From a bacterium (GTDB lineage: Bacteria > SZUA-79 > Acidulodesulfobacterales > Acidulodesulfobacteraceae), in assembly GCA_021825865.1 (NCBI GenBank), contig JAKAFU010000014.1, forward strand, positions 1 to 42,254: a DNA stretch of 42,254 nt. The letters run 5' to 3'. The notes beneath the pieces are model-generated. The model saw nothing but the letters and a program-made list of their open reading frames with translations. It was not told the origin of the DNA and searched no databases. Shown here piece by piece: positions 26,295 to 33,794 of this stretch. A program made the translations under genes and the position numbers. Within the stretch, counting starts at the first letter, position 1, and each line of letters begins with the position of its first letter.

Positions 26295-27829
26295 TTTACG
26301 GTTACCTCCTTTTTAGTTATAAATTCCAGAAAATTTTTTTTATCTATAGCGCTTTGAATTTCCAGAGAAAAGTCGGCGTCTTTTGAGTTTGATTTTAACA
26401 TAATTTTAATTGAATCGTCGTCAACTTTCACATCAATATTTTTAACAGCTGATTTATGAGAATTATCAAGCGCATCTGCTATTCTGAGAATCGCCGAACA
26501 TTTTTGAATAAGTTCCTGATTTTTGCTTGAAAGTTCCGCATAGCATTTCTGGCTTTTTTTCGGAAAACTCTTTCTATGATAACGTGCAATATTAGCTATT
26601 ATTTTAATTTCATTAGAACTGTATCCTATAAAATCAGAATTTTTTATTAAATAGTATGAATGTTTGTGGTGGTCGTAATAAGAAATATAGCTGCCCACAT
26701 CATGAAGAAGCGAAGCTGCCTCCAATAGTTTATAATCATCCTCTTTTAATTTTAAAATCTCTTTTAATTGCATAAAAAGTATTTTAGCAAGTTTTTCTGT
26801 CTGCCGCGCGTGTTCTTCTTCGAAAAAAAATTTAGAGCCTATTTCTAAAATGCGAGAAAGTCTCACATCGGCATTTTCCTGAAAATGCATTCTTATACCG
26901 TGATTATTTAATGTATCAATAGTCAAACCGTTTTTGAGTCCGCCTTTAATAGTAAAAAAACCTTCACAATTTGTTTTAGCTAGGAGCATTTCCGCAATTA
27001 AGGCTGCAGGCTGTATTATATCAGTTCTCTGAGTATCTATTCCTTTAATGTTATTTCTTTCTTCAAATGTTTTATCTTTAAGTTCATTTAAAAAAAATTC
27101 AATAAATTTTTTATCGACAAAATTTACGTTTTCGTCTCTTAAATGCTCTCTTTTATTGTATATAGACGCAATATTAGTTATAGTTCCGCCGGTAAAGATT
27201 AAAGTATCTATATCTTTATTTATTTTTTTATAAATACCTGCATCTTTGAATGTTTTTTCAATATGTTTCATTAATTTTTCAATTTCATTATTTTTCGGAG
27301 GATTGTTTTTTAAAAAATCATTTTTTAATCTTAGCATTCCCAAAGGAATACTGTGTAGGTCGGTTATTTCACCTTCTTTAGATATAATAAGTTCCAAAGT
27401 GCCGCCCCCTATGTCTACCGTAAGAGCGTTTAACTTGCTCATCTGAAAATTAGCCGAAGCATAAAGGTCAACAATTCTGGCTTCCTCATTTCCGTCAATA
27501 ACTTCTATATCAATGTCAAATTTGTCTTTTGCCATATTAACAACATCTTTACTATTAGAAGCATCCCTGAAAGGAGCCGTAGCTACGGCTCTTATATACG
27601 GTTTTTCTTTTTTATCGGTTTTTTTATCTATTAAAACTTTCATTTTTTCTAAAACGGTCATAATTGATTGAATTGTAGAGTCTGAAATAACTCCTGTTTT
27701 AAAAACATCTTCGCCTATCCTTATAGATTCTTTATAATCTTCTATTATATCGTAAGATTTTCCTTTAATTTCTGAAATCTGCAGACTGACAGAATTGCTT
27801 CCGATATCAATTACCGCTAAATTTTTCAT
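26291..27829 (-). CDS. ppx: Exopolyphosphatase / pppGpp phosphatase with HD domain
   Basis: The family hydrolyses polyphosphate or pppGpp. The 512-residue protein has the actin-fold phosphate motifs VIDIGSNSVSLQI (residues 6-18), DGNEEARI with the catalytic Glu (112-119), VDIGGGTLELII (138-149) and IFTGGTITNI (211-220). A C-terminal HD domain follows (LLHDVG at 374-379, then HHKHS and ARYHRK), as in many longer Ppx/GppA enzymes. AGAGGA lies 6 bases before the ATG. Its stop overlaps the probable start of the degenerate paralogue. Substrate preference between polyphosphate and pppGpp cannot be read from sequence; the neighbouring PPK genes favour polyphosphate. Confidence 0.92.
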   Translation of the reverse strand: MKNLAVIDIGSNSVSLQISEIKGKSYDIIEDYKESIRIGEDVFKTGVISDSTIQSIMTVLEKMKVLIDKKTDKKEKPYIRAVATAPFRDASNSKDVVNMAKDKFDIDIEVIDGNEEARIVDLYASANFQMSKLNALTVDIGGGTLELIISKEGEITDLHSIPLGMLRLKNDFLKNNPPKNNEIEKLMKHIEKTFKDAGIYKKINKDIDTLIFTGGTITNIASIYNKREHLRDENVNFVDKKFIEFFLNELKDKTFEERNNIKGIDTQRTDIIQPAALIAEMLLAKTNCEGFFTIKGGLKNGLTIDTLNNHGIRMHFQENADVRLSRILEIGSKFFFEEEHARQTEKLAKILFMQLKEILKLKEDDYKLLEAASLLHDVGSYISYYDHHKHSYYLIKNSDFIGYSSNEIKIIANIARYHRKSFPKKSQKCYAELSSKNQELIQKCSAILRIADALDNSHKSAVKNIDVKVDDDSIKIMLKSNSKDADFSLEIQSAIDKKNFLEFITKKEVTVK

Positions 27830-28195
27830 AGGAATCCTCTTTAATTTTTGATTATTATTTATTTTTTCATCATTTTATTTTGTTGTATTATACGATTATT
27901 TAACCGTGCTCTTAGTATTTATATAATTATCAGCTTTATTATCCCTAAACTGTGTACTTGCGTCTATTAATTTTATTTATCTTAAGACAAACTAATTATT
28001 ATTAATTACAGTTATATAAACTCTTGATTCTAAACCTGTTATTAATTAATATTATCTGCAATTTATTTCTCGGAGGTCATTGATTTTCACTTTTTACTAA
28101 CTTTTATATTTAAACATATTTAATGTTACAACGGCGTTACAATTTTATTACATTTTTGTTACATTGCTGAATAGGCGGGTAAAATATTTACTACG
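27830..28195. other. Gene-free stretch between ppx and ppk2
   Basis: These 366 bases are AT-rich and contain no ORF with a plausible start and ribosome binding site on either strand. I see no RNA gene and no strong hairpin. The ppx ribosome binding site lies at the left end. Transcription from PPK2 into ppx is possible but not shown. Confidence 0.5.
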
Positions 28196-29065
28196 CTACT
28201 TTACAAGTTCTTTACGAATAAGCAGTAATTCGGCACGCCGTTCAGCGCTTATTTTAGGATAAGACATTTTAAGTCCTTTCATGGTATCAAGAAGTATTTG
28301 AGATACAATAAGTCTTGCCGTATGCTTATCATCAGCGGGAACAATATACCACGGTGATTTTTTTGTGCTGGTATTACTGAGACATTCTTCGTAGGCATTC
28401 ATATAGGAATCCCAAAACTTGCGCTCTTTAATATCTGCCATACTGAATTTCCAGTTTTTATCCGGTTCGTCAATTCTTGCCAGAAAACGTTTGCGCTGCT
28501 CTTCCTTAGATAAATAGAGAAAAAATTTTATAATATGTGTACCGTTAGTGTAAAGGTGATTTTCCATATCATTTATTGAACGGTATCGCTCATGCCATAT
28601 TTTGGCATGGTTTTTAGGACTGTCGAAAATTGCTTCATTAATTAGCATATCCGGATGCACACGTACTATTAAAACTTCCTCATAATAAGACCGATTAAAA
28701 ATCCCTATGCGTCCGCGTTCAGGTAAATTACGCGTTGTACGCCAAAGAAAATCATGCTGCAGCTCTGACGCGCTGGGAGATTTAAAACTGAAAACCTGAC
28801 ATCCTTGCGGATTGATTCCGGACATTACATGTTTTATAGCACCGTCTTTGCCGGCAGCATCCATAGCTTGGAAAATTAATAATATTGCATGTTTTCCGCG
28901 TGCATAGTGAAGCTGCTGCATCTCACTCAGTTGCGATACATGGTCTTCCAGAAATTTTTTGTATTTCTTATTAGATTTATACGGAGGTTCAATATAAGAA
29001 GACCATTTTGATAAATCAACTTTATCACCCTCTTTTACTAAAAAATCTTCTGATTTTATTTTCAT
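28196..29065 (-). CDS. ppk2: PPK2-family polyphosphate:nucleotide phosphotransferase
   Basis: PPK2 enzymes move phosphate from polyphosphate to AMP or ADP. The 289-residue protein has the Walker A-like [16 protein letters not shown] at residues 65-80, the class signature [16 protein letters not shown] near 83-98, [21 protein letters not shown] with the Walker B-like end and [10 protein letters not shown]. The NPQGC and FKSPS pattern is characteristic of the TIGR03709-type (class III) group, members of which phosphorylate both AMP and ADP. It is on the same strand as ppx and ppk1, though separated by 366 bases. Its role here is probably ATP regeneration from stored polyphosphate. Confidence 0.94.
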   Translation of the reverse strand: MKIKSEDFLVKEGDKVDLSKWSSYIEPPYKSNKKYKKFLEDHVSQLSEMQQLHYARGKHAILLIFQAMDAAGKDGAIKHVMSGINPQGCQVFSFKSPSASELQHDFLWRTTRNLPERGRIGIFNRSYYEEVLIVRVHPDMLINEAIFDSPKNHAKIWHERYRSINDMENHLYTNGTHIIKFFLYLSKEEQRKRFLARIDEPDKNWKFSMADIKERKFWDSYMNAYEECLSNTSTKKSPWYIVPADDKHTARLIVSQILLDTMKGLKMSYPKISAERRAELLLIRKELVK

Positions 29066-29225
29066 TTAATTTAATTAAATTAATTTTTATTTAAATTTAA
29101 TTTAAATAAAACTTCCGATAAAACTTATAGATATATTTAAAAATTTAATGTTTATTAAGAATTTCGTAGATTTTCCTAAAACACTATTAAAATACGCTTA
29201 TTTGCTGCTGTATTATGCTGTACAC

Positions 29226-29321
29226 TGGCGGAAGCGTATGGGAATCGAACCCACCCCGCCCTTATTGGGGGCGGCGACTGATTTGAAGTCAACGAGGGGC
29301 ACCAGCCCTCTATCCGCTTCC
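29226..29321 (-). tRNA. selC: tRNA-Sec (anticodon TCA), CCA encoded
   Basis: The RNA begins GGAAGCGG and ends CGCTTCC-G-CCA. The anticodon loop CTTCAAA carries TCA. It has an extended 6-bp D stem (GAGGGC with GCCCCTC), a long variable arm rich in G and C, and the GGTTCGATTCC T arm. The total of 96 bases, including encoded CCA, is typical of selenocysteine tRNA. The discriminator is G. No selA, selB or selD gene is in the window, so selenoprotein synthesis must involve genes elsewhere. Confidence 0.93.
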
Positions 29322-29382
29322 TGATAATTATCAAAATATTTTCTATTACCCATAATACATACAAAAAATTATTGCCATTCTA

Positions 29383-30057
29383 TCATTTATTACCTGGGCC
29401 ATTCTGCGGTCCAGGTCCTGGAGGAGGTCCTACTGACGGTCCCATTGGCGGAGCCGGAGGCGGTCCAAAAGGCTGTGGTCCGGGTCCTGGCTGCGGTCCC
29501 ATTGGCGGAGCCGGAGGGCCTGAAGGTCCTGGAGGAGGCGGTCCAAAGGGTTGCGGTCCGGGTCCTGGCGGTGGTCCAACTGGCGACGGCTGCCCTGGAG
29601 GAGGTCCCATTGGCGGAGCCGGAGGGCCTGAAGGTCCTGGAGGAGGCGGTCCAAAAGGCTGCGGTCCGGGTCCTGGCGGAGGAGGAGGTGGCATTATTGG
29701 AGGTCCCGGTGGCATTACGGGCGGTCCTGAAACCAACGGCCCCGGCAGCATATAAACATAAGAAGGCGAGAGCGGATACCATGGACCTGTCGGATATAAA
29801 CCGTAATACCAATTATTAGCCGCCCACATATAAAACATACCGTTAGCGCTATAAATATAATTTTGATAAGATGGAGAAAAAAACGCATTAACCCCGCTTC
29901 CTATACTGAAATTTATATTTGGCGTGCTTATGCTAAACATAAACCCATCGGCATAGACTTTTTTTGCGTTATTGTTATTAAACAAAATAAAAGAACACAA
30001 TATAAAACCGATAGATAGATAAAATAAAAAATTTTTCTTTAAAGATAAATATAAAAT
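29383..30057 (-). CDS. Exported Pro/Gly-rich repeat protein, probable ATT start
   Basis: Function is unknown. The first usual start codon in frame is TTG at 30000, but the frame upstream encodes KKNFLFYLSIGFILCSFILF followed by NNNNAKKVYA, a good signal peptide. ATT at 30055-30057 has GGAGG 8 bases upstream at 30066-30070 and would start it. The mature part begins with an aromatic segment (MFYMWAANNWYYGLYPTG near residues 73-90 of the full form), then about 110 residues of Pro/Gly repeats such as GPQPFGPPPPGPSGPPAPPM. The region is GC-rich unlike its surroundings because of Pro and Gly codons. It may be a surface or periplasm-spanning protein. Other-frame ORFs here are shadows of the repeats. 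Confidence 0.72.
   Translation of the reverse strand: MLYLSLKKNFLFYLSIGFILCSFILFNNNNAKKVYADGFMFSISTPNINFSIGSGVNAFFSPSYQNYIYSANGMFYMWAANNWYYGLYPTGPWYPLSPSYVYMLPGPLVSGPPVMPPGPPIMPPPPPPGPGPQPFGPPPPGPSGPPAPPMGPPPGQPSPVGPPPGPGPQPFGPPPPGPSGPPAPPMGPQPGPGPQPFGPPPAPPMGPSVGPPPGPGPQNGPGNK
29498..29679. repeat. Internal 74-bp repeat in the Pro-rich gene
   Basis: Nearly identical 74-base copies at 29498-29571 and 29606-29679 both begin CCCATTGGCGGAGCCGGAGG and lie 108 bases (36 codons) apart, so the frame is kept. A shorter related unit lies at about 29457-29497. Such repeats are prone to length change by slippage or recombination. Confidence 0.85.
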
Positions 30058-30562
30058 TTTATCTTCCTCCTTTTTTTAAAATAAATAAAATAATAATATT
30101 CCTTTTTTTTATAGACTTGATAACAGCCTATAGCAGATTTAAATAACCCATTGAAATTGTAATTAAAACTTTTATAAATATAAATTAAACTATTATACTC
30201 CGTTATTGTTACACATTATAATATTATACTGCCGGCATAACAATGAAAATAATTACTATTCCCACTCATAATAAAATATATCATAATTAACGCAAAAGTC
30301 AATTCCCGTATTCAATCTATCAACCCATAATATCAAATTGTTTATTGATAAAGCAGCGTATAGCTTGCCTGTTTTTTTATTAAATAAAAAACGATAATTT
30401 TATTGTGCGTTTGAATTTATTTTAACATAATATATAACCGTATGCAATTTTGAGCTACATATGTAATAAACAATTAAAGATAATAAAATTTTAAAAAAAC
30501 GCAAATTGTGTTATAATATATATATAATAAAATTAATTATTAATATTATTAACAAATTACAT
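30058..30562. other. Gene-free stretch before the membrane-anchored gene
   Basis: The left end holds the ribosome binding site of the Pro-rich gene. The rest is AT-rich with no convincing ORF. On the + strand TATAAT at 30512-30517 is a perfect -10 box about 46 bases before the chosen start of the next gene, with a weak -35 match (TTTTAA at 30489-30494). Confidence 0.45.
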
Positions 30563-31249
30563 ATGGAACGGTGGACTCTGGGCGGTGATAGCTCTTCGGA
30601 TATTAATAAAAATAAAAAAAAAGACGAAGAGGAGATTAATTTTATATTGGACGGTTTTAACGAGAATAGCAATGAACAAAATAGCGGAATGAATCAATCG
30701 TCAGCTTCGAATGACAGTAAATCCCAAAAAAGAAATTATAACAGAGATAAAGAGGCTAAACACTTATCAAACCAAAAGATATTGTATGTTTTTTTATTTA
30801 TAGCTGCTGTTATTTCTATATATTATGTTGTTAAAACATTTTATCCAAACAATAATATACATATAAAAATTTTTAATTTGAAAACAAAACTTTACAGATC
30901 TAAAATACTGCCTGAAAATAATCTGCTAATAACCGGATTTTTATCAAATAATAACAAATTTCCGATAGGATTTGTAAAATTAAAATGCAACCTTTACAGC
31001 TCTAAAAATATTATTCTAGCTACAAAGTACGTCTATGCAGGAAATTTCATAAATATCAACAAATTGGAAACCATGTCTAACACATCAATCAATAGAGCAT
31101 TTCAAGATAAAAACGGAAAAAGCATGTCAGATTTAGAAATATTGCCGCAGCGCCCTATAAAATTTATGGTTGTTTTTCTTAATGTGCCCACCGATACTAA
31201 AAATTTTTCAATAACGGTCAGTCATTTTTATGCTATCAGAAAAAAATAA
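30563..31249 (+). CDS. Membrane-anchored protein, DUF3426-like
   Basis: I chose ATG at 30563 because the GTG at 30506 lies on top of a probable -10 box; neither has a clear ribosome binding site. The product of about 228 residues has a Ser/Asn/Lys-rich cytosolic N-terminus of about 75 residues, one membrane helix (ILYVFLFIAAVISIYYVV) and a C-terminal domain with ITGFLSNNNKFPIGFVKLKC, AGNFININKLETMS and RPIKFMVVFLNVP. That pattern of strands resembles the DUF3426 extracytoplasmic domain, but the zinc-ribbon start usual in that family is missing. Function unknown. It is convergent with tatA. Confidence 0.7.
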   Translation: MERWTLGGDSSSDINKNKKKDEEEINFILDGFNENSNEQNSGMNQSSASNDSKSQKRNYNRDKEAKHLSNQKILYVFLFIAAVISIYYVVKTFYPNNNIHIKIFNLKTKLYRSKILPENNLLITGFLSNNNKFPIGFVKLKCNLYSSKNIILATKYVYAGNFININKLETMSNTSINRAFQDKNGKSMSDLEILPQRPIKFMVVFLNVPTDTKNFSITVSHFYAIRKK

Positions 31250-31379
31250 AACATAAATAACTGCAATTAGTTCTTTTAATGAACCATATTCATTCTCATT
31301 TTTGGCAAATCAAGAAAAAATAAAACATAAAAAAGAGAGAGTAAAAGAATTAGCAGTATTTAATTAATGCGGAACGCTT

Positions 31380-31652
31380 TTACGCTTTTTTTACTTTTAC
31401 GCTTCGTTTAGACGAAATTTTTTTTGAAGCTGTTTTTTTAGTTAATTTTTGAGGACTATGCGCTATCTTTTTAACCTGCCGTTTGGAAGGCTCCGGAGTT
31501 ACATCTATCTCATCTTGTCCTGACGCGCTTCTTTTAAAATTTTTTATCGCTTTTCCTATACCGCTTCCTAATTCAGGTAATTTGCCTACTCCAAACACTA
31601 AAACCACAACTAATAACAATACAAAAATAGCAATAGGAGAAAAACCAAACAT
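31380..31652 (-). CDS. tatA: Sec-independent translocase TatA
   Basis: TatA polymerises to form the pore for folded proteins. The 90-residue protein has the N-terminal membrane helix ([15 protein letters not shown], about residues 7-21), the hinge [20 protein letters not shown] with conserved FG-like turn and Leu-Pro, and a basic Lys/Ser-rich tail. GGAGGT lies just before the ATG. TatB and TatE are close relatives; the short length favours TatA. No tatC is nearby, so the Tat genes are dispersed. Confidence 0.92.
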   Translation of the reverse strand: MFGFSPIAIFVLLLVVVLVFGVGKLPELGSGIGKAIKNFKRSASGQDEIDVTPEPSKRQVKKIAHSPQKLTKKTASKKISSKRSVKVKKA

Positions 31653-31886
31653 TTTTTATACCTCCATTTCCATAATAAATAGCAATATTATTTGATATTA
31701 GCTTAATAAAATGAATTTAATTCTTCGCAATTTATAATTAAAATTAATAAAATTTAAAATTATTATTTATTTTTAAATAATTCTAATGTGGCGATCAAAT
31801 ATACTGCAAGAATAGCTTTCATTGCTTTATATTTTATATATTTATTATTTTATATAAACTAAAGAGATATTATGATAGCCATCAAC

Positions 31887-31976
31887 TGGCGGAGAGGGAG
31901 GGATTCGAACCCTCGATAGACTCACATCTATACATGATTTCCAATCATGCTCCTTCGGCCTCTCGGACACCTCTCC
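31887..31976 (-). tRNA. tRNA-Ser (anticodon GGA), CCA encoded
   Basis: The RNA begins GGAGAGG and ends CCTCTCC-type acceptor strand with discriminator G and encoded CCA. The anticodon loop in ATGATTGGAAATCAT carries GGA. The long variable arm (TATAGATGTGAGTCTA) is typical of serine tRNA. The T arm GGGTTCGAATCCC is standard. Length is 90 bases. Confidence 0.95.
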
Positions 31977-32199
31977 TTATAAAAATTGTTTGTTTCCCGA
32001 CAGACTGTTATAAAATATTTTATTTATTGCCAACATTTTTGTAATGTTAAATTTTTGCAATATTAAATATTACTTAATAGATTAACATTTATTAATAACC
32101 AATTTCAAGTTTATTTTTATTTATTTTTGCATTGAATTTTTTGTTAACATTTAAAACACTCGACCGGATCATCTCTTTGTTAAAAAGGAGAATAGGCAA

Positions 32200-32256
32200 A
32201 TGTTATTAATAATTATTATTAAAATTTTTATTGACATTATTTATATTTATTGTTAA
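32200..32256 (+). CDS. Possible 18-residue hydrophobic peptide
   Basis: GGAG lies 9 bases before ATG at 32200, and the frame encodes MLLIIIIKIFIDIIYIYC before TAA. Size and hydrophobicity resemble type I toxins of the Ibs kind or an Ile/Leu-rich leader peptide. The alternative is chance: AT-rich DNA readily yields Ile codons, and a promoter-like TTGACA lies inside it. There is no conservation evidence in hand. Confidence 0.35.
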   Translation: MLLIIIIKIFIDIIYIYC

Positions 32257-32259
32257 ATT
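32231..32259 (+). promoter_or_regulatory. Candidate promoter upstream of rfaE2
   Basis: TTGACA at 32231-32236 is a perfect -35 box, followed after 17 bases by TAAATT (32254-32259), a 4 of 6 match to the -10 box. A transcript would start near 32266 and carry the long hairpin before rfaE2. Confidence 0.45.
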
Positions 32260-32288
32260 AGAAATATGTATTCTTTTTCTCCATTTTT

Positions 32289-32328
32289 CCCGCATTATTA
32301 AATAAATTATTTTATTTAATAATGCGGG
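32289..32328 (+). terminator. Perfect 18-bp hairpin with 4-base loop
   Basis: CCCGCATTATTAAATAAA pairs exactly with TTTATTTAATAATGCGGG around TTAT. On the + strand TTTCTATTTT follows, as expected for intrinsic termination; on the minus strand A residues follow. It stands 98 bases before rfaE2. It could end a short upstream transcript or act as an attenuator in the rfaE2 leader. Other parts of the 450-base gap between tRNA-Ser and rfaE2 hold no larger gene. Confidence 0.7.
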
Positions 32329-32426
32329 TTTCTATTTTAAATTATTAACAAACAAATTTATTTTCATAGTTTTATATTAATAGTTTTACATTTAATTAAT
32401 ATTTTTTCCGGCAATAAATTTCAATA

Positions 32427-32912
32427 ATGGATAGAATTATTAATAATACAGACGTCTTAAATAAATTAATTGCCGAATTAAAAAATAAATCAAAGAAAAT
32501 AGTTTTTACCAACGGCTGTTTCGATATTATTCATGCGGGACATGTTGCATATCTCAACGAAGCAAAGCAATTAGGCGACATTTTAATAGTCGGTCTCAAT
32601 AGCGATTCGTCTGTCAAAAAGCTCAAAGGAAACAATAGACCTATAGTTACTGAAAGTGACCGGGCATACATAATTGCAAATTTAAAACCTGTTGATTTTG
32701 TCGTCATATTCAGCGATGACACACCATACAATTTAATCAACAAAATCAAACCGAATTACTTAGTAAAAGGCTCAGACTATAAAAATCAAGAAATAGCAGG
32801 AGCAGATATAGTCAAATCATATGGAGGACAAGTAGTTCTTATAGATTATGTCAATGGAAAATCTACTACTAATATAATTAATAATATAAAAAATGCTATC
32901 CCCTCGCCGTAA
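32427..32912 (+). CDS. rfaE2: D-glycero-beta-D-manno-heptose 1-phosphate adenylyltransferase
   Basis: The enzyme makes ADP-heptose for the lipopolysaccharide inner core. The 161-residue protein is a stand-alone cytidylyltransferase-like domain: FTNGCFDIIHAGHVAYLNEA with the HxGH-like nucleotide motif near residues 28-47, GLNSDSSVKKLKG near 57-70, and KGSDYKNQEIAGADIV near 115-130. These match the RfaE2/HldE C-terminal domain group. The kinase domain (RfaE1/HldA) is not fused and is not in the window. The 3' end overlaps the YIP1 gene by 17 bases in convergent orientation. ATG at 32427 has no strong ribosome binding site. Confidence 0.94.
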   Translation: MDRIINNTDVLNKLIAELKNKSKKIVFTNGCFDIIHAGHVAYLNEAKQLGDILIVGLNSDSSVKKLKGNNRPIVTESDRAYIIANLKPVDFVVIFSDDTPYNLINKIKPNYLVKGSDYKNQEIAGADIVKSYGGQVVLIDYVNGKSTTNIINNIKNAIPSP

Positions 32913-33528
32913 TTATTTTAATTATAAAAGTTATCATAATTAAAGATATAAAAATGTAAGGAAGCAAAACTATAATAATTGATTTGGCAGTCGAAATGTC
33001 ATCAGTTTTTTTAATCCCTATCGCCGTGAGAGCAAAAAACCATGATAAAATTATATTATAACCGAATATCGGCATTATCGAAAAAATATTAACGCCCGCA
33101 GTGTAGCAAATTATCCTGAACGTATATCTAAAATGTTTTTTACCGCCGAACAGAAGAATAAAACCATGCAGAATAGCACCTAGCAGCAATAAAAATAAGC
33201 TGTATAAAATTCCGAAAAATAGTAATAATATTAGAATTCCAAAAATTATAAATAAAGTAATAGTATCTTTATGCGCAAATAATAATGGAATTTTCGGCAA
33301 AAATGAATAATTTGAATAAAAACCGATTTTAAAGAAAAATATTTCCCAAAAAAACGAGAACACAAGATTAATATATCCGAAAATAACCGCATAAAAATAT
33401 GGATGCAGCACATTATCGCTTGAAGTTATCTCCCCAAAAAAAATTTCAGGAGAAAAAAGAGATTTTCTCCATGTAAGAAAAAAAGCCTTCAAAAATCCTT
33501 TTTCTTTGATTTTATCAAAATCTATCAT
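32896..33528 (-). CDS. YIP1-family integral membrane protein
   Basis: This 210-residue protein has five or so hydrophobic helices and a typical Yip1 start: a short amphipathic segment FLLTWRKSLFSPEIFF-like (AFFLTWRKSLFSPEIFFGEI near residues 15-34), then membrane helices. The glycine-rich segment LLLGAILHGFILLFGGKK near 117-135 and YTAGVNIFSIMPIFG near 148-162 match the family pattern. Function in bacteria is unknown. AAGGAAA lies 7 bases before the ATG. The gene is convergent with rfaE2 and overlaps it by 17 bases. Confidence 0.82.
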   Translation of the reverse strand: MIDFDKIKEKGFLKAFFLTWRKSLFSPEIFFGEITSSDNVLHPYFYAVIFGYINLVFSFFWEIFFFKIGFYSNYSFLPKIPLLFAHKDTITLFIIFGILILLLFFGILYSLFLLLLGAILHGFILLFGGKKHFRYTFRIICYTAGVNIFSIMPIFGYNIILSWFFALTAIGIKKTDDISTAKSIIIVLLPYIFISLIMITFIIKIITARG

Positions 33529-33612
33529 GAATTTTTCCTTATATAGGATTAAAAATAAATATATTTACAGTCAAACTGTTATTACTTACTTATTATTTAT
33601 TTATTTACTTAT

Positions 33613-33666
33613 TTATTGTCTATTTATCTATTTAATTACTTATTGTCTACTTATTTATTTAATTAT
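33613..33666. repeat. Tandem duplicate of 27 bp, AT-rich
   Basis: Two adjacent 27-base units (33613-33639 and 33640-33666) both begin TTATTGTCTA and share TTTAATTA near the end, with a few mismatches. Related TTTATTTA units surround them. It lies in the gap between YIP1 and cimA and encodes nothing convincing. Confidence 0.65.
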
Positions 33667-33794
33667 TTTCTCACTCATGAGCCGGCAATAAATAAACATA
33701 TTTATTTATATTAACTGTAAACAGAATATATGATTAATTTAAAAATTATATAAAATAAAAAATTATTTAAATACAGCGATAAACTTAAAACCGG

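Noticed and set aside
29176-29364. 62-residue ORF on the minus strand
   Set aside because: It runs across the selenocysteine tRNA, so it is an accident of that RNA gene.
29372-29819. Gly-rich and Ala/Val-rich ORFs on the + strand and other minus-strand frames
   Set aside because: They are shadows of the Pro/Gly repeat gene; the chosen frame has a signal peptide and ribosome binding site, the others do not.
30506-30562. GTG start at 30506 for the DUF3426-like gene
   Set aside because: The GTG is right beside the TATAAT box and the added residues are an Ile/Asn-rich string unlike a protein N-terminus; ATG at 30563 is more likely, though not proven.
33592-33690. Short AT repeats considered as a CRISPR array
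   Set aside because: Units are adjacent, with no spacers, and are low complexity. No cas genes are in the window.
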